Of a stretch of 38,631 nt of DNA, positions 31,701-37,199 are shown piece after piece. The stretch comes from a virus: positions 1 to 38,631 of the IMG/VR virus record IMGVR_UViG_3300045051_000289; one strand, 5' to 3'. The notes below the pieces were generated by a model. That model had not been told where the DNA came from. It was given only the letters and a program-made list of their open reading frames with translations, and did not search any database. The translations under genes and the position numbers were made by a program. Each line of letters begins with the position of its first letter. Position 1 is the first letter of the stretch.

Positions 31701-33935
31701 AAGTTCGTCAAGATGGCTGGTGGCATGCTCACCACCGAAGTTCTACAGGAGATCATCGACAATCGTGCCGGTGGCGTCTCTGGGGATGCCCGTAGCGCGA
31801 TGCTCCGTGACTTGCGCTACATGGCCGGCGCCTCCGACATCAAGGGGCGCCTGAAGTATGCGCGCAACAACACCGCTGGCTACTCCGAGGACATCATCGG
31901 TGCGCTCTCTATGCACGGCCGGGCCGCCGGCTACATGGCAGGGTCCCTCCTCTACGCAGGCGACCTCCGCGAGGAGCTCAACGCCTACCGTCGCCATGTT
32001 GAAGTGTCCGATGGGCTCTCCCAGAAGGACTACGACCAGCTCCTGAACTACACACTTGCGACATTCGCTCCGCAGCGCAGTGCGGATGGCGTTGTCGGTG
32101 CATTCAACGCGCTCCGCACGTTCACAGCCTACAAGGCGCTGATGGCGAAGATCTCCTTTGGCGCCGCGCAGTATTTCCAGCAGTTCACAACCAGCCGCCC
32201 CCACATGATGGCCATGTATGACACTGGCTACACTGAGCCGCTCATCAGGGCCTCTGAGAATGCAGCCGTGAAGCTACTGGCGCTGATGGCCAAGCCTGGC
32301 GCGGATCTGTCTATGATCGACAGGGCCGTGCTTGATGCGCGCATGGATGAGATCTTCTCTTTCCAGAATTTCTCCAAGATCTGGGCAACCCAGGAAGAGG
32401 CTGACCGCATGCGGCCCATCGTGAAGGAGGTCATGCACCGAGTCATCCAGGGCTCTAGCTTCAAAGATGTGAACGTCGGTATGCAGATTGGCGTGGAGGA
32501 TGTTGCGGCCAATGACATCAGCCGAGCGACGCACACCACTAAGCTCTCTCAGGCGAAGGAAGGAACCAAGGATATCCTCACCTACGTTGCCAACAAGGGG
32601 GAGAACCTCAACCGCATCCGAGACATCGTGTCCTACGTTGTCGGTGCAGCTACTGAGTCCAGGGCCAAGAGCGCCGGGAAGAAAACTGGCATCTGGGCGC
32701 AGTATGGCTACGTCTCCATCTCGGACGAGGGTTACTCCCGCCTGACCTATGGCGACCTGGAGGCCCAAGTCCGCCAGGAGCTCGCCCAGCGGTATCGGAA
32801 CAGCGATGTCACCAAGGCCCAGCTCGAAGCGATGACCAAGGACGAGGCCTACAACCGGATCATGACGTTCGCCCAGCGTCAGTCGGCGCACGCCAACTTC
32901 AATACGGGGCGTGGGTTCGGCAATGAGAAGATCTGGAACCCAGAGGGGAACGGCCGGTCTGCTGCGTTCATGAAGACGGTGGTCCTGTTCCGGCTCTACC
33001 CCATCAACGTGCTGCGTGGGTGGATCTCTGACATGGGCATCACTGCTCGTCGGCTCGAAGCCGAGGGACGACACGCGTCCGTTGCCACGGTGGCCTCCAT
33101 GAAGAGCACTGCCTACGGTGCGCTCGCCGCGATGCTCCTTGGCGGCAGCTTCGGCCCCCCACTTGCCGGCTTGCTGGCGGACCTGATGTCATACATCTGG
33201 AACCTTCTCTCCAGGATCAGCGGGAAGCCCCCGATCCATGACGTCAAGCGCGACTACATTGAGTGGGTCCGCGAGAAGTTTGGCCCACGCACAGCCAGCT
33301 TCGCCGCGGCCGGCATCTTCGGGTTGATCCCGCCGCTCTATGGTTTCGGCGCTCAGTTGAGCATGGGTGAGGGCCCAGTCTCTGTGGACACGCACAAGAG
33401 TTGGCAGGAGAACCTCGCCAACCTGTCGCTTGGCGCCAACACTGGTGCTGTCGAGAGCCTCCGCCGTGGGTCCAGAAGGATCGAGCAGGGGGACTATGTC
33501 GGTGGTGTGGCCCAGATCGCGGCACCATCCGGAGCAGCCAACCTGGTTGATGCCTTCTGGATCGGGCGGCATGCCCCTGGCAGAAAGCCTATGCGCGGGA
33601 CAGAGGAGTTCTACCAGATGACCCCCGCCGAGCGCGCCGCGAAGGCCATTGGAGTGACGCCACAGAAGACTGCCATGATCTATGAGCAGGACGCCGCGAA
33701 CCGTCAGCTTAAGGACGAGCGCTCCAGTGCTATCAAGCGGCTCAAGCAGGCGTTTGAAAACGGGAATCTTACAGAGAAGAACTGGAATGAGATCCGGGCA
33801 TGGAACGATGCAATGAGCAACATCAAGCGCCCAGACATGATCATTGTCCCGAACGTGGGCAGTGGTTCGAGGCGCATGGAGGAGGAGCTCCGCAACGAGT
33901 CGCTGGTCGAGGAGCGTATGGGCGGGGGTGAGTGA
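22752..33935 (+). CDS. Giant 3,727-residue ejection protein, multi-domain (gp16-like position)
   Basis: This single frame occupies 29% of the window. Residues about 267-290 (GGMVGGAAAGATEGAGEI) and 430-480 (FGEGFEEYAQRI ... FLGGFITGGIVGAG) are membrane-active-looking. Residues about 1254-1307 resemble sigma-70 region 4. Coiled coil follows near 1600-1660. A P-loop at 2411-2419 (GGNGAGKTT) with downstream IVYVLRN and LVVIDDSTG resembles zeta-toxin-type kinases. The C-terminal third is helical, with hydrophobic segments near 3455-3490 and 3514-3540, as in large polyvalent proteins carrying PLxRFV-type C-termini. Gene order makes it the inner ejectosome protein. T7 gp16 is far shorter and has an N-terminal transglycosylase, which I do not see here. 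A four-gene set plus operon position supports virion entry with the DNA. Confidence 0.85.
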   Translation: MADQDPGLRGYEGIFGQGMSLQEALALSNPKPQPTAPGAPGVSYVTAVDPQSPITDAELAEYAISAADLARRNPGMTLTQPEVAEFINRAKADPTGQHAQLIRRANAMTKQAGVEREKYYQGEYIKDINDPDQTDGGLPEIRRAGRGVMGGILSQGLGLGEEVARTRGRSLISLAGSPLNPSGAAFRYLDRKLTERHEQGMDPGQVLADRSFRSVGPTDPITGMMADANAEAKRLQQSASFAGIYDDGSMMGKAKGVLADAPYNIFQMIPLVASGGMVGGAAAGATEGAGEILLTNPITKRVMSVDLSGLASRVLASLPEAMSEAQSAASEARINAIQKGMDPDAAAGSAYTNTLAGNMALLGVTNNFADGRLMMSTFKKAGANEAAAAAERALAKTAVAKFGKEGTSKALALAEKLGIKHVGEHALDAFGEGFEEYAQRIISQMSANPEKNTWEDFRKAAFSQEAFAEFLGGFITGGIVGAGSKPFERKAAPEAPLLREVKPGDGVKPARSFDPEGAYRELASVRSAAEASVGDTIEPGLITKALRSAAGLTAEESAALPQVTLALRKLQDPMFANSEEGQAALQAIKPISDKLLAARRDMVVQAAASDFMDGLLPEEATRLREYADSLAKTKAPQVAEPTEEALHPDLVARLPEAHSELQQRRAAIDEQLQVSKAVDEAVEARMATEQKAAEQARVKGEIEALGQLDPAAKKKAVKEITRRARAASVRFSSQAFETALTAYNELAAKMSPAAALGLMQEKDRSMLRLGWKAEQIRAEEMERIRKELHSTEEQTVAEKFAPGNGAMLRELRKFQENPLQTDSAQASALSPEELGEPNLGSGRRTETITGISQWVLQTAHDYLKNFAPGRTLGGMPEHLQMAAKKHGATSMKMARAVAALYNATVKWRGETAIAARAAYAQMNLSKSERASIEGAVRDAVYAARVKTVHMYDAAKIILEKIAEDRAHGVRDEGVAINAGMAVAMNKNLKGIVDFGHSIGLPTQIILEAVVQAAEYARPEDKEKARPSKLGARINAQMESRGEAEAERDARTLIEHPSYVAAIKDILRSLAPSAEADNTKGSAMAGPAFDITKAEGKALTLGYRLARMFANQQRSAWMSVIAKKGTDTVTNPLQVWSRDVVMKWINERIDAETSGREAPSDDVSTGKGKSKPGVKRGWRMTTKDMAVLAQALVQDGVLRQENGRYYISGVGNARDIAFGLNPELIRDAWNRAPFGGDASTIRDPKTIGQELYDGLTPMQLLVLKMYHGLDSMSQSYLSIEQIAKAINQSERATQELLDYATKVIASRFENTALLADGMADRIISAFNRGLMDEGAVLSPEQVREVRDLTEQLGLIAALPGAFSAAMHKTTEANLHTSEGYGDTLFHKGFFPSLHDAILARVVDPALTKKVNEALDKYKAAVKEFQSLKKPNFLMTDPTVSAEWMNSWKAQNIAREDYFSAMHAVALAAPEGTREMLDYISRSMGRRVFAAERGNVREGRNIKAANRALASTREEASRIANAIGETIYEVLGGFGIERRAASFDVDGIIGDIKWAFLSSPNEPYRAAFTEATLGLAESYYANLAGFNESGQQNVSVRVLDEIRNILGLGDRTAAARQLAESREALVAPAEAEVERAKKESARAHRALGKANTAYEAASAALGNARASIMELTKLVTKEVFGARSSAPGAMAGVAKAVNAAMRRVDAIPVGIASLVKSGDGTAVSAGVSAISLLTSSVRAFAMDGTFDSARAVTTSAQDGLRSMRDISGMLRESAASDGLSAEMKGLARAYAKMLDSAAEAIESVRNSADAMLTSSKHTTTALVSGKAQPLGTTESGKRVAEYIAEMAVLQKQEASFKAELDQATLSLAKITKLVNQSNTAVRNAEFRFDEIIARVNRSALAWLPASEEELRRAFGAEAEAESVVEDAIYGPDDIADLTEVDPGVVEADVNDKSRSSRILAREIKASGIRLPASTLTAIATRLLKGTVPGAAGANVRAANEAIETLINESEAAGISIEDTTKMQFGIAALAELAGSAKHARLLQGDITDIDATITDISAALDAVTPGRDASLNYMMATHAVEALTGKRINTVEVDAAAIETLASQRESSVAAVLQEQSAKEEPTVIQEETLEGQPDRAASGRRVLDAIRQAQAQNLGQADRLRIYNQVQMYLREVGPGNADPSIREEAQRLLTGGSREGAHASAGVALGVDLVGVMGLSQSSPEGAAILLGAGIAYLGYKLGMQNPTFRSVMERIKANTSNTVSQLSAKIRGFAKGIGVYTSRLMAAMFKDGGHPDGGSRTEENRSLTQQELQSPASDRAGYFTPEGKARLMAAAQKLSRPSVFWGIYKNTPATHGGRVFSFDIVRDKLIHPGGGALAWVENLPHGVGAAFNRVMEHQFRQAARNGQNVAIVVGGNGAGKTTFMGSSAALETYAVMHETSAFAANTLASAVSQAQKAGARTDIVYVLRNLNDMITGAIVRGAQEERLTYSDGFATALVNGMKNVIAEVKRGGLSGDLVVIDDSTGNEYAGDAALKRLEGLAATLDKKVIAERYRNIASDMLEGNYDGEGWNAGSLKDAVRGWIQSDINGNISQWLSGVTQAGYITPEERSQRLQATAGGELVLHASNPEVLEDGPIAFVSGESVSNEDIINFEDGLEGELVKAGKGADGGLLYVNSGIDLREMDGLIDDVLGKTMAWAKDRLSTRARRSPILAEGRKFLQFVHQFKTDHQTRIMHLALMYRHAADSIVGGLQPTLKALASLRDTDGQSYTMLGRALMDSSVQERVINGAELANRYGLDEEGSKLYRKVVDVIRGIQKVTLAALDREAMSKVAQLRDEQNALDPADEKFDEQFMALEKKVSEFEDETDTLRSIIQKNPVFISLLRNEKATRQLDMVDADGNRIGMIMVDTGHSETKIPDDVRGLAIDQMVRQHANKLWAEADRVGSPDRIEAQLRKDIEAGRIKFGHHFEGRFVESNSGELRDNDHLKFVKMAGGMLTTEVLQEIIDNRAGGVSGDARSAMLRDLRYMAGASDIKGRLKYARNNTAGYSEDIIGALSMHGRAAGYMAGSLLYAGDLREELNAYRRHVEVSDGLSQKDYDQLLNYTLATFAPQRSADGVVGAFNALRTFTAYKALMAKISFGAAQYFQQFTTSRPHMMAMYDTGYTEPLIRASENAAVKLLALMAKPGADLSMIDRAVLDARMDEIFSFQNFSKIWATQEEADRMRPIVKEVMHRVIQGSSFKDVNVGMQIGVEDVAANDISRATHTTKLSQAKEGTKDILTYVANKGENLNRIRDIVSYVVGAATESRAKSAGKKTGIWAQYGYVSISDEGYSRLTYGDLEAQVRQELAQRYRNSDVTKAQLEAMTKDEAYNRIMTFAQRQSAHANFNTGRGFGNEKIWNPEGNGRSAAFMKTVVLFRLYPINVLRGWISDMGITARRLEAEGRHASVATVASMKSTAYGALAAMLLGGSFGPPLAGLLADLMSYIWNLLSRISGKPPIHDVKRDYIEWVREKFGPRTASFAAAGIFGLIPPLYGFGAQLSMGEGPVSVDTHKSWQENLANLSLGANTGAVESLRRGSRRIEQGDYVGGVAQIAAPSGAANLVDAFWIGRHAPGRKPMRGTEEFYQMTPAERAAKAIGVTPQKTAMIYEQDAANRQLKDERSSAIKRLKQAFENGNLTEKNWNEIRAWNDAMSNIKRPDMIIVPNVGSGSRRMEEELRNESLVEERMGGGE

Positions 33936-34432
33936 TGGGGTTCAGCTACGAAGACTACCTATACTCTGAGACCGCTGCGCGTATGGGGATCCAGAACCGT
34001 CCCAGCGCACAGCAGGAAGCCAACATCCGCAACATCCTGATGCCCGTCGCCGACATGGTGTTTGAATTGGCGGAGAAGCTATGGCCTGGGAGCATGAGCG
34101 AGAAGGTTAAGGGTGGGTCGCTGCACTCTGGGTTCCGCGGGGTCACACTTAACGCGGCCATTCCTGGTGCAAGCTCCACGAGTGCCCACTGTGATGGGCT
34201 GGCTGCCGACATCTACCCCATGAATGGGAAGGTAGAAGCGCTGTTCGCCGCCATACAAGCAACACCGAGCATCATGCGACTCATCGACCAGCTCATCCTT
34301 GAACGTGGGTGCGTTCATGTTGGGATGAGTGCTAGCCAGCCGCGCCGGCAGATCCGCGGCGAGGTCTATGTTAATGTGAATGGACGGAAGGTCAGGACAT
34401 ACCCATTGATCAAAGTCTGGCAGGAGTCCTGA
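33935..34432 (+). CDS. M15-family peptidase, probable endolysin
   Basis: This 165-residue protein overlaps the giant's stop by one base (TGATG) behind GGGGGTGAG. The zinc ligands of M15 D-Ala-D-Ala-type peptidases are present in order: H85 and D92 in SAHCDGLAADIYP, and H128 in CVHVGMS. SGFR near residue 65-68 is the usual upstream motif. These enzymes cut the peptide stem of peptidoglycan. It has no signal peptide, so it would need the holin-like protein encoded next. It could also act as a virion-associated hydrolase given its coupling to the ejection operon. Confidence 0.8.
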   Translation: MGFSYEDYLYSETAARMGIQNRPSAQQEANIRNILMPVADMVFELAEKLWPGSMSEKVKGGSLHSGFRGVTLNAAIPGASSTSAHCDGLAADIYPMNGKVEALFAAIQATPSIMRLIDQLILERGCVHVGMSASQPRRQIRGEVYVNVNGRKVRTYPLIKVWQES

Positions 34433-34717
34433 GTGCGTAAGTGGTTCTCCAATGCGTTCGACGTTTTCGCTCGGTGGTATCGAGAGACTCATACCAGCTC
34501 GGCTACGGGCATGCTGTCCAATCGTAGCCAGGCTTACTCCTTTGTGATCCTGTCAATCATGGGCGTGCTCGTCTATGACGGCATCAAGGCGGGTGTCCGA
34601 AGGGACTGGACTGAGGCCGCGGTAGCGATTCTCGCGGCAGTAACAACCGGCAAGGTTTGGAAACGGGGGGTGAAGAGTGATCCTAAACCTGTGGAGCAAA
34701 ATACCGGTCCCGGCTAG
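34433..34717 (+). CDS. Holin-like small membrane protein
   Basis: This 94-residue protein starts at a GTG directly after the peptidase stop, with AGGAG eight bases upstream. Two hydrophobic segments are visible (about 34-52, AYSFVILSIMGVLVYDGI; about 59-77, WTEAAVAILAAVTTGKVW), with charged ends, as in two-segment holins. It lies between the peptidase and the spanin-like gene, the usual holin position. The second segment is short, so topology is uncertain. Confidence 0.6.
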   Translation: MRKWFSNAFDVFARWYRETHTSSATGMLSNRSQAYSFVILSIMGVLVYDGIKAGVRRDWTEAAVAILAAVTTGKVWKRGVKSDPKPVEQNTGPG

Positions 34718-35306
34718 GACGTTTCTGTATGGGATCCTCGCGGCGCTGACGTCCTATGGGGTGGTGACAGCCGCCCGTGGATGCAACCGTGGGGTTACCG
34801 TCACAGATACATGGAGTGGGCACCATGGGGCTGCCCAGGTAGAGGCCGCATACGCAACCCAGCACCAAGAGGAGTCGGCAAAACATGAGGCAGAGGCCAA
34901 GGCCCACGCAGCAAAGGAGCAAGAGTTACAGGCCAACATCGCCACCCTCAAGCGAGAGCTGGCGCAGGCCAAGCAGAAGCCCAAGCCTGTGGATGGGGCC
35001 GAGCCTGGTGCTGGGGGAGATGATTCTCCCGTTGTCGAGAAGCTCGAAGCGATTGTGGCCGAGCAGGACAAACTGATCTCAGAGGTCACAGCCGACAGGG
35101 ACAGCCTGCGTATTGCCCTGGCAGAGAGCAAGCTGGCGACCATCGGCATGAAGGCCGCCTTCGATGATGAGTCTCTGGCCCGCCAGCAGCTACAGGCAGC
35201 CGTGGCGAAGGTGAACGCTGATGCCCAGCGTGAGGTCGCCCGTGCCGAGTGGCGTGGTGGTGCCAAGGGCGTGGTCCTCGGCGCCCTAATCAGGTCCCTA
35301 TTTTAG
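34677..35306 (+). CDS. i-spanin-like (Rz-type) protein
   Basis: This 209-residue protein starts at a GTG inside the holin-like gene (41-base overlap) behind GGGGGGTGA. A single N-terminal membrane segment (about 13-33) is followed by alanine/glutamate-rich coiled coils (about 60-100 and 115-200), the Rz layout that spans the periplasm. At 209 residues it is longer than typical Rz. No outer-membrane lipoprotein partner (Rz1) is visible in another frame: the alternative frame at 34885-35076 lacks a signal peptide and lipobox. It is the last rightward gene before the convergent terminator. Confidence 0.6.
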   Translation: MILNLWSKIPVPARTFLYGILAALTSYGVVTAARGCNRGVTVTDTWSGHHGAAQVEAAYATQHQEESAKHEAEAKAHAAKEQELQANIATLKRELAQAKQKPKPVDGAEPGAGGDDSPVVEKLEAIVAEQDKLISEVTADRDSLRIALAESKLATIGMKAAFDDESLARQQLQAAVAKVNADAQREVARAEWRGGAKGVVLGALIRSLF

Positions 35307-35311
35307 GGCAT

Positions 35312-35342
35312 AAAAAAAGGGGAGAGCCCGAAGGCCCTCCCC
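35312..35342 (-). terminator. Intrinsic terminator of the leftward unit
   Basis: GGGGAG-A-GCC at 35319-35328 pairs with GGC-C-CTCCCC at 35333-35342 (one A-C mismatch, four-base loop). On the minus strand the stem is followed by seven T residues (35318-35312). It lies 22 bases past the cupin-like stop. The T-tract serves leftward transcription, though the stem also sits just after the last rightward gene. Confidence 0.85.
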
Positions 35343-35363
35343 TACCGGCACTTCTCCTAGAGG

Positions 35364-35900
35364 TCAAGCCTCTGGCTGGTTGCGTGTAGTCCGCTCCTCT
35401 CCATCCGTTGTTTCATCACATCGTTTCACCACAGGCCAATGCCTAGAGGCCAACGATAGGTTGCGCTCAAAGGCTATCTCGTCGAACTCGGAGTAGTCCT
35501 TGGCGATTACTTCATCCTCGATCTCGTCGAGGTTGGTCTTGTCCGTGACATGGACCGTAGTCCAGAGCGTGTCCTTGTGCGCGAAGATCGCACGCTTCGT
35601 CATCTTGGGAGAGACGAACGTGAGCGGGGCCTTGAGTCGCTGGATCCCGAACTCAGTGACCACTGTGCACTCGCCCATAGACAGGATGTTGATGTGCGAG
35701 TGCTTGTGGATCTTGCCAACGAGTAGCTTGTTCTTACCGATGAACATCTCGCGGGCGTATTGCCCATCCGCGTAGTAATGGCGGAGCGGGAAGTCGGACT
35801 GTGGCAGCATCAGCAGGGCGTCTTGAAGAAGGAGGATACCCTCACGGACATCCTTGGATGTGAGTAGCTGGCCTATGTGTTGCGCTAGATCATGGCTCAT
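35364..35900 (-). CDS. Cupin-like phage protein
   Basis: I chose ATG 35900 (MSHDLAQHIG) because GGTGAG precedes it. An upstream ATG at 35936 lacks a ribosome-binding site. The 178-residue protein carries a histidine cluster (GKIHKHSHINILSMG) followed by strands and a second histidine region (FAHKDTLWTTVHVT), the order of metal-binding cupin motifs. Similar proteins occur in many phages without an established function. Its start overlaps the end of the next upstream gene by 11 bases, so the two are probably coupled. It is the last leftward gene before the terminator. Confidence 0.7.
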   Translation of the reverse strand: MSHDLAQHIGQLLTSKDVREGILLLQDALLMLPQSDFPLRHYYADGQYAREMFIGKNKLLVGKIHKHSHINILSMGECTVVTEFGIQRLKAPLTFVSPKMTKRAIFAHKDTLWTTVHVTDKTNLDEIEDEVIAKDYSEFDEIAFERNLSLASRHWPVVKRCDETTDGEERTTRNQPEA

Positions 35901-36066
35901 TTGGCTCACCGGTCGGGAGTATATCAAGGACAGCATTGCATAGCCGGCACATGGTAATCACTGGGGCTGGCCTAGCGTAGAAGGCAACCTTCCCGTGAGC
36001 GAGGGAAGCCTCTTCATCCACTTCTAAGCAGTAGAAAACTCCAAGCAAGTGGTTGCAGTTAGCCAT
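35890..36066 (-). CDS. Small cysteine-rich protein, 58 residues
   Basis: The ATG at 36066 has GGAGGGGG just upstream, among the strongest ribosome-binding sites in the window. The in-frame extension to 36186 would be read through the tRNA gene and is spurious. Residues C4, H6, C13 and C40-x-x-C43 could bind zinc. I do not recognise the family. The end overlaps the cupin-like start, suggesting a two-gene unit. Confidence 0.65.
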   Translation of the reverse strand: MANCNHLLGVFYCLEVDEEASLAHGKVAFYARPAPVITMCRLCNAVLDILPTGEPNEP

Positions 36067-36128
36067 GCCCCCTCCGTGTCTGTGAAGCCACAAAGGAAGT
36101 GTAGCTATTGTGGCCCCACAAAACAACG

Positions 36129-36205
36129 TGGTCCGCGAGACAGGATTTGAACCTGCGACCCCCTGCCCCCAAAGCAGGCGCTCCACCAGACTGAGCTACT
36201 CGCGG
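36129..36205 (-). tRNA. tRNA-Pro (anticodon UGG)
   Basis: On the minus strand the acceptor stem CCGCGAG pairs perfectly with CTCGCGG. The D-stem GCTC/GAGC, anticodon stem CCTGC/GCAGG with loop TTTGGGG (anticodon TGG), and T-arm GCAGG-TTCAAAT-CCTGT are all intact. The discriminator A and an encoded CCA end follow. C1:G72 is the hallmark of bacterial proline tRNAs. It lies between the 58-residue gene and the integron-like array. Confidence 0.95.
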
Positions 36206-36213
36206 GTGTTAGT

Positions 36214-36234
36214 TCGCCTAGTACAAAGTTAGCC
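36214..36234 (+). other. attI-like core sequence at the array's proximal end
   Basis: The sequence ending ACAAAGTTAGCC resembles, from memory, the end of class 1 integron attI1 (ACAAAGTTAGGC). The preceding TCGCCTAGT is also close to the attI1 TCGCCCTAAA. The candidate crossover point is G36228/T36229, directly at the stop codon of the first cassette gene (TAA, 36231-36229). GTTAGCC differs from the GTTRRRY consensus at the sixth position. The attI direct repeats and an integrase gene are not seen, so this may be a remnant or a coincidence. Confidence 0.35.
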
Positions 36235-36444
36235 GACCATGGGCGGGCGTGACTTCTTCGCCTTACCGAACACTGCATCGCGGAACTCGTCACACATGGC
36301 TTCGAGTGTCACTGGGTCCAGATCCTCAAGACGATACTTCGGCCCTTCCGTAAAACCATCCTCCCGTTTGCCGGGGGGCAAATCGACCAAGACATAATTC
36401 GGGACAGTGAACGGCTTGAGTTTTACTTTGAAGGTTGCTTCCAT
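36229..36444 (-). CDS. Cassette 1 gene: small conserved-type phage protein, 71 residues
   Basis: ATG 36444 (MEATFKVKLKPF) is preceded by GGAGA at good spacing. An earlier ATG at 36492 lies inside attC A and lacks one. The protein reads KLKPFTVPNYVLVDLPPGKR, then GPKYRLEDLDPVTLEAMCDEFRDAVFGKA. I recall this pattern from uncharacterised phage proteins, without a known role. The TAA stop is at the attI-like crossover point. The gene occupies nearly all of the first cassette-sized unit (36229-36526) and is antisense to the polarity of attC A. Confidence 0.75.
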   Translation of the reverse strand: MEATFKVKLKPFTVPNYVLVDLPPGKREDGFTEGPKYRLEDLDPVTLEAMCDEFRDAVFGKAKKSRPPMVG

Positions 36445-36473
36445 GTTTTCTCCTTTTGTTTTCGTCGTGGCTC

Positions 36474-36532
36474 GGCTAACCGGCTCGCTCAACCCGGACG
36501 CCTGACGGCGCCGGTTAGCTCGAAAGTTGGGC
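36474..36532 (+). other. attC site A (59 bp)
   Basis: End boxes are GGCTAAC (36474-36480, one mismatch to RYYYAAC) and GTTGGGC (36526-36532, fits GTTRRRY). Inner arms 36487-36502 and 36507-36519 pair fully except for three bulged bases on the left arm only (C490, C495, A498), with a TGAC loop. In the aadA attC, recalled from memory, the gene-side arm likewise carries unpaired C and A. The predicted crossover is G36526/T36527. Size, boxes, unpaired spacers and bulges together make this a textbook integron recombination site. Confidence 0.88.
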
Positions 36533-36533
36533 G

Positions 36534-36722
36534 CTAATCCCGCTTACTGTCTGGGTAATCCTCAATAACCCTGAATATCGAGGACAGTGGGAATTTATGG
36601 GTCACTCTCGATTGGTTGTGCTCGAAGAGGACGCAATACATCTGCCCCTTTGTAAATGCGTTGATAGCATTTCCATAGATAATTGGTAGGCTGCTTTCAT
36701 TCCTCTGTATTTCGATTCTCAC
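36534..36722 (-). CDS. Cassette 2 gene: small hypothetical protein, 62 residues
   Basis: The start is a GTG at 36722 with GGGAGAGG five bases upstream. The protein (MRIEIQRNESSLPIIYGNAI...KFPLSSIFRVIEDYPDSK) is strand-rich and looks like small phage proteins of unknown function. The TAG stop lies one base beyond the R box of attC A, and the start lies 22 bases left of attC B. It fills the second cassette (36527-36835) and is antisense to the attC polarity. Confidence 0.7.
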   Translation of the reverse strand: MRIEIQRNESSLPIIYGNAINAFTKGQMYCVLFEHNQSRVTHKFPLSSIFRVIEDYPDSKRD

Positions 36723-36744
36723 TTAGCCTCTCCCTCAAGGTTGC

Positions 36745-36841
36745 GCTCAACCCAGCGCTCCACTCGGACCCTGCCGCAAGTCCGATATTTGAAAGGTTGT
36801 GGCTCACCTGCGGCAGGGCCGGTGCGCTTGAGTCGTTAGAC
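36745..36841 (+). other. attC site B (97 bp)
   Basis: End boxes are GCTCAAC (36745-36751) and GTTAGAC (36835-36841), both fitting the consensus. The core stem pairs CCCTGCCGCA (36769-36778) with TGCGGCAGGG (36809-36818) and extends through CGG/CCG past a bulged A768. Further unpaired T764 and 758-760 lie on the same arm, so polarity is rightward. The 30-base terminal loop makes this a medium-length attC. The predicted crossover is G36835/T36836. Confidence 0.82.
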
Positions 36842-37105
36842 CGCTCTCGGGAATCGCCGATCAAGTGCTTCCACGGCGGCCACAGCGATGGCCGCGACCT
36901 GGATCAGTCGCCGACGCCCCTTGTCAATGCTCCCCATGCAGAGCATCCGCCGTGCCCACCCGTTGTAGTCGGCGATGATTTCGTGCCAGTCGAGTGGGTT
37001 ATTTTTGTCGTCCTGCGCCGTGCCCCACTTCCCGTCCTGCCGGTTGCGCTCGGCGGCAACCTCCAGCAGCACGGGGTTGGTCGTGAAATTGTTGGCATCG
37101 CTCAT
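36836..37105 (-). CDS. Cassette 3 gene: phage MazG/NTP-pyrophosphohydrolase-like protein, 89 residues
   Basis: ATG 37105 has a perfect GGAGG upstream. The N-terminal LLEVAAERNRQDGKWG and C-terminal RRRLIQVAAIAVAAVEALDR match a large group of phage proteins related to MazG-type nucleotide pyrophosphohydrolases. The usual EExxE metal-binding segment is replaced by WHEIIADYNGWARRM, so it may be a non-catalytic variant. The stop codon TAA is formed inside the GTTAGAC box of attC B. It occupies the third cassette (36836-37192). Confidence 0.75.
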   Translation of the reverse strand: MSDANNFTTNPVLLEVAAERNRQDGKWGTAQDDKNNPLDWHEIIADYNGWARRMLCMGSIDKGRRRLIQVAAIAVAAVEALDRRFPRAV

Positions 37106-37137
37106 GCCGGTCCTCCTTTGGTTGGTTTCTATTCGCG

Positions 37138-37198
37138 GTCTAACCATGTCGCTCAGCGTCGGACCCCTGCGGGGCCGAGCTAGCTCCGGGCGTTGGGC
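37138..37198 (+). other. attC site C (61 bp)
   Basis: End boxes are GTCTAAC (37138-37144) and GTTGGGC (37192-37198). GCT-AGC-TCGG-CCCC on the left arm pairs with GGGG-CCGA-GCT-AGC on the right (37171-37184) with a TGC loop. Three bulged bases (C154, G158, A163) are on the left arm only, including the C and A seen in sites A and D. The TAG stop of the next gene is one base beyond the right box. The predicted crossover is G37192/T37193. Confidence 0.9.
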
Positions 37199-37199
37199 G

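Noticed and set aside
22752-33935. Giant protein as an N4-type virion RNA polymerase
   Set aside because: The size is similar, but I could not find the T7/N4 polymerase motif with RxxxK and a following YG in any plausible place.
34885-35076. Nested frame as Rz1-type outer-membrane spanin
   Set aside because: It has no signal peptide and no lipobox cysteine, and it is Arg/Ser/Pro-rich shadow sequence.
36067-36293. Leftward open frames running across 36067-36293 as protein genes
   Set aside because: They read through the tRNA-Pro gene and contain the tell-tale translation GSNPVSRTT. Only the part from ATG 36066 has its own ribosome-binding site.
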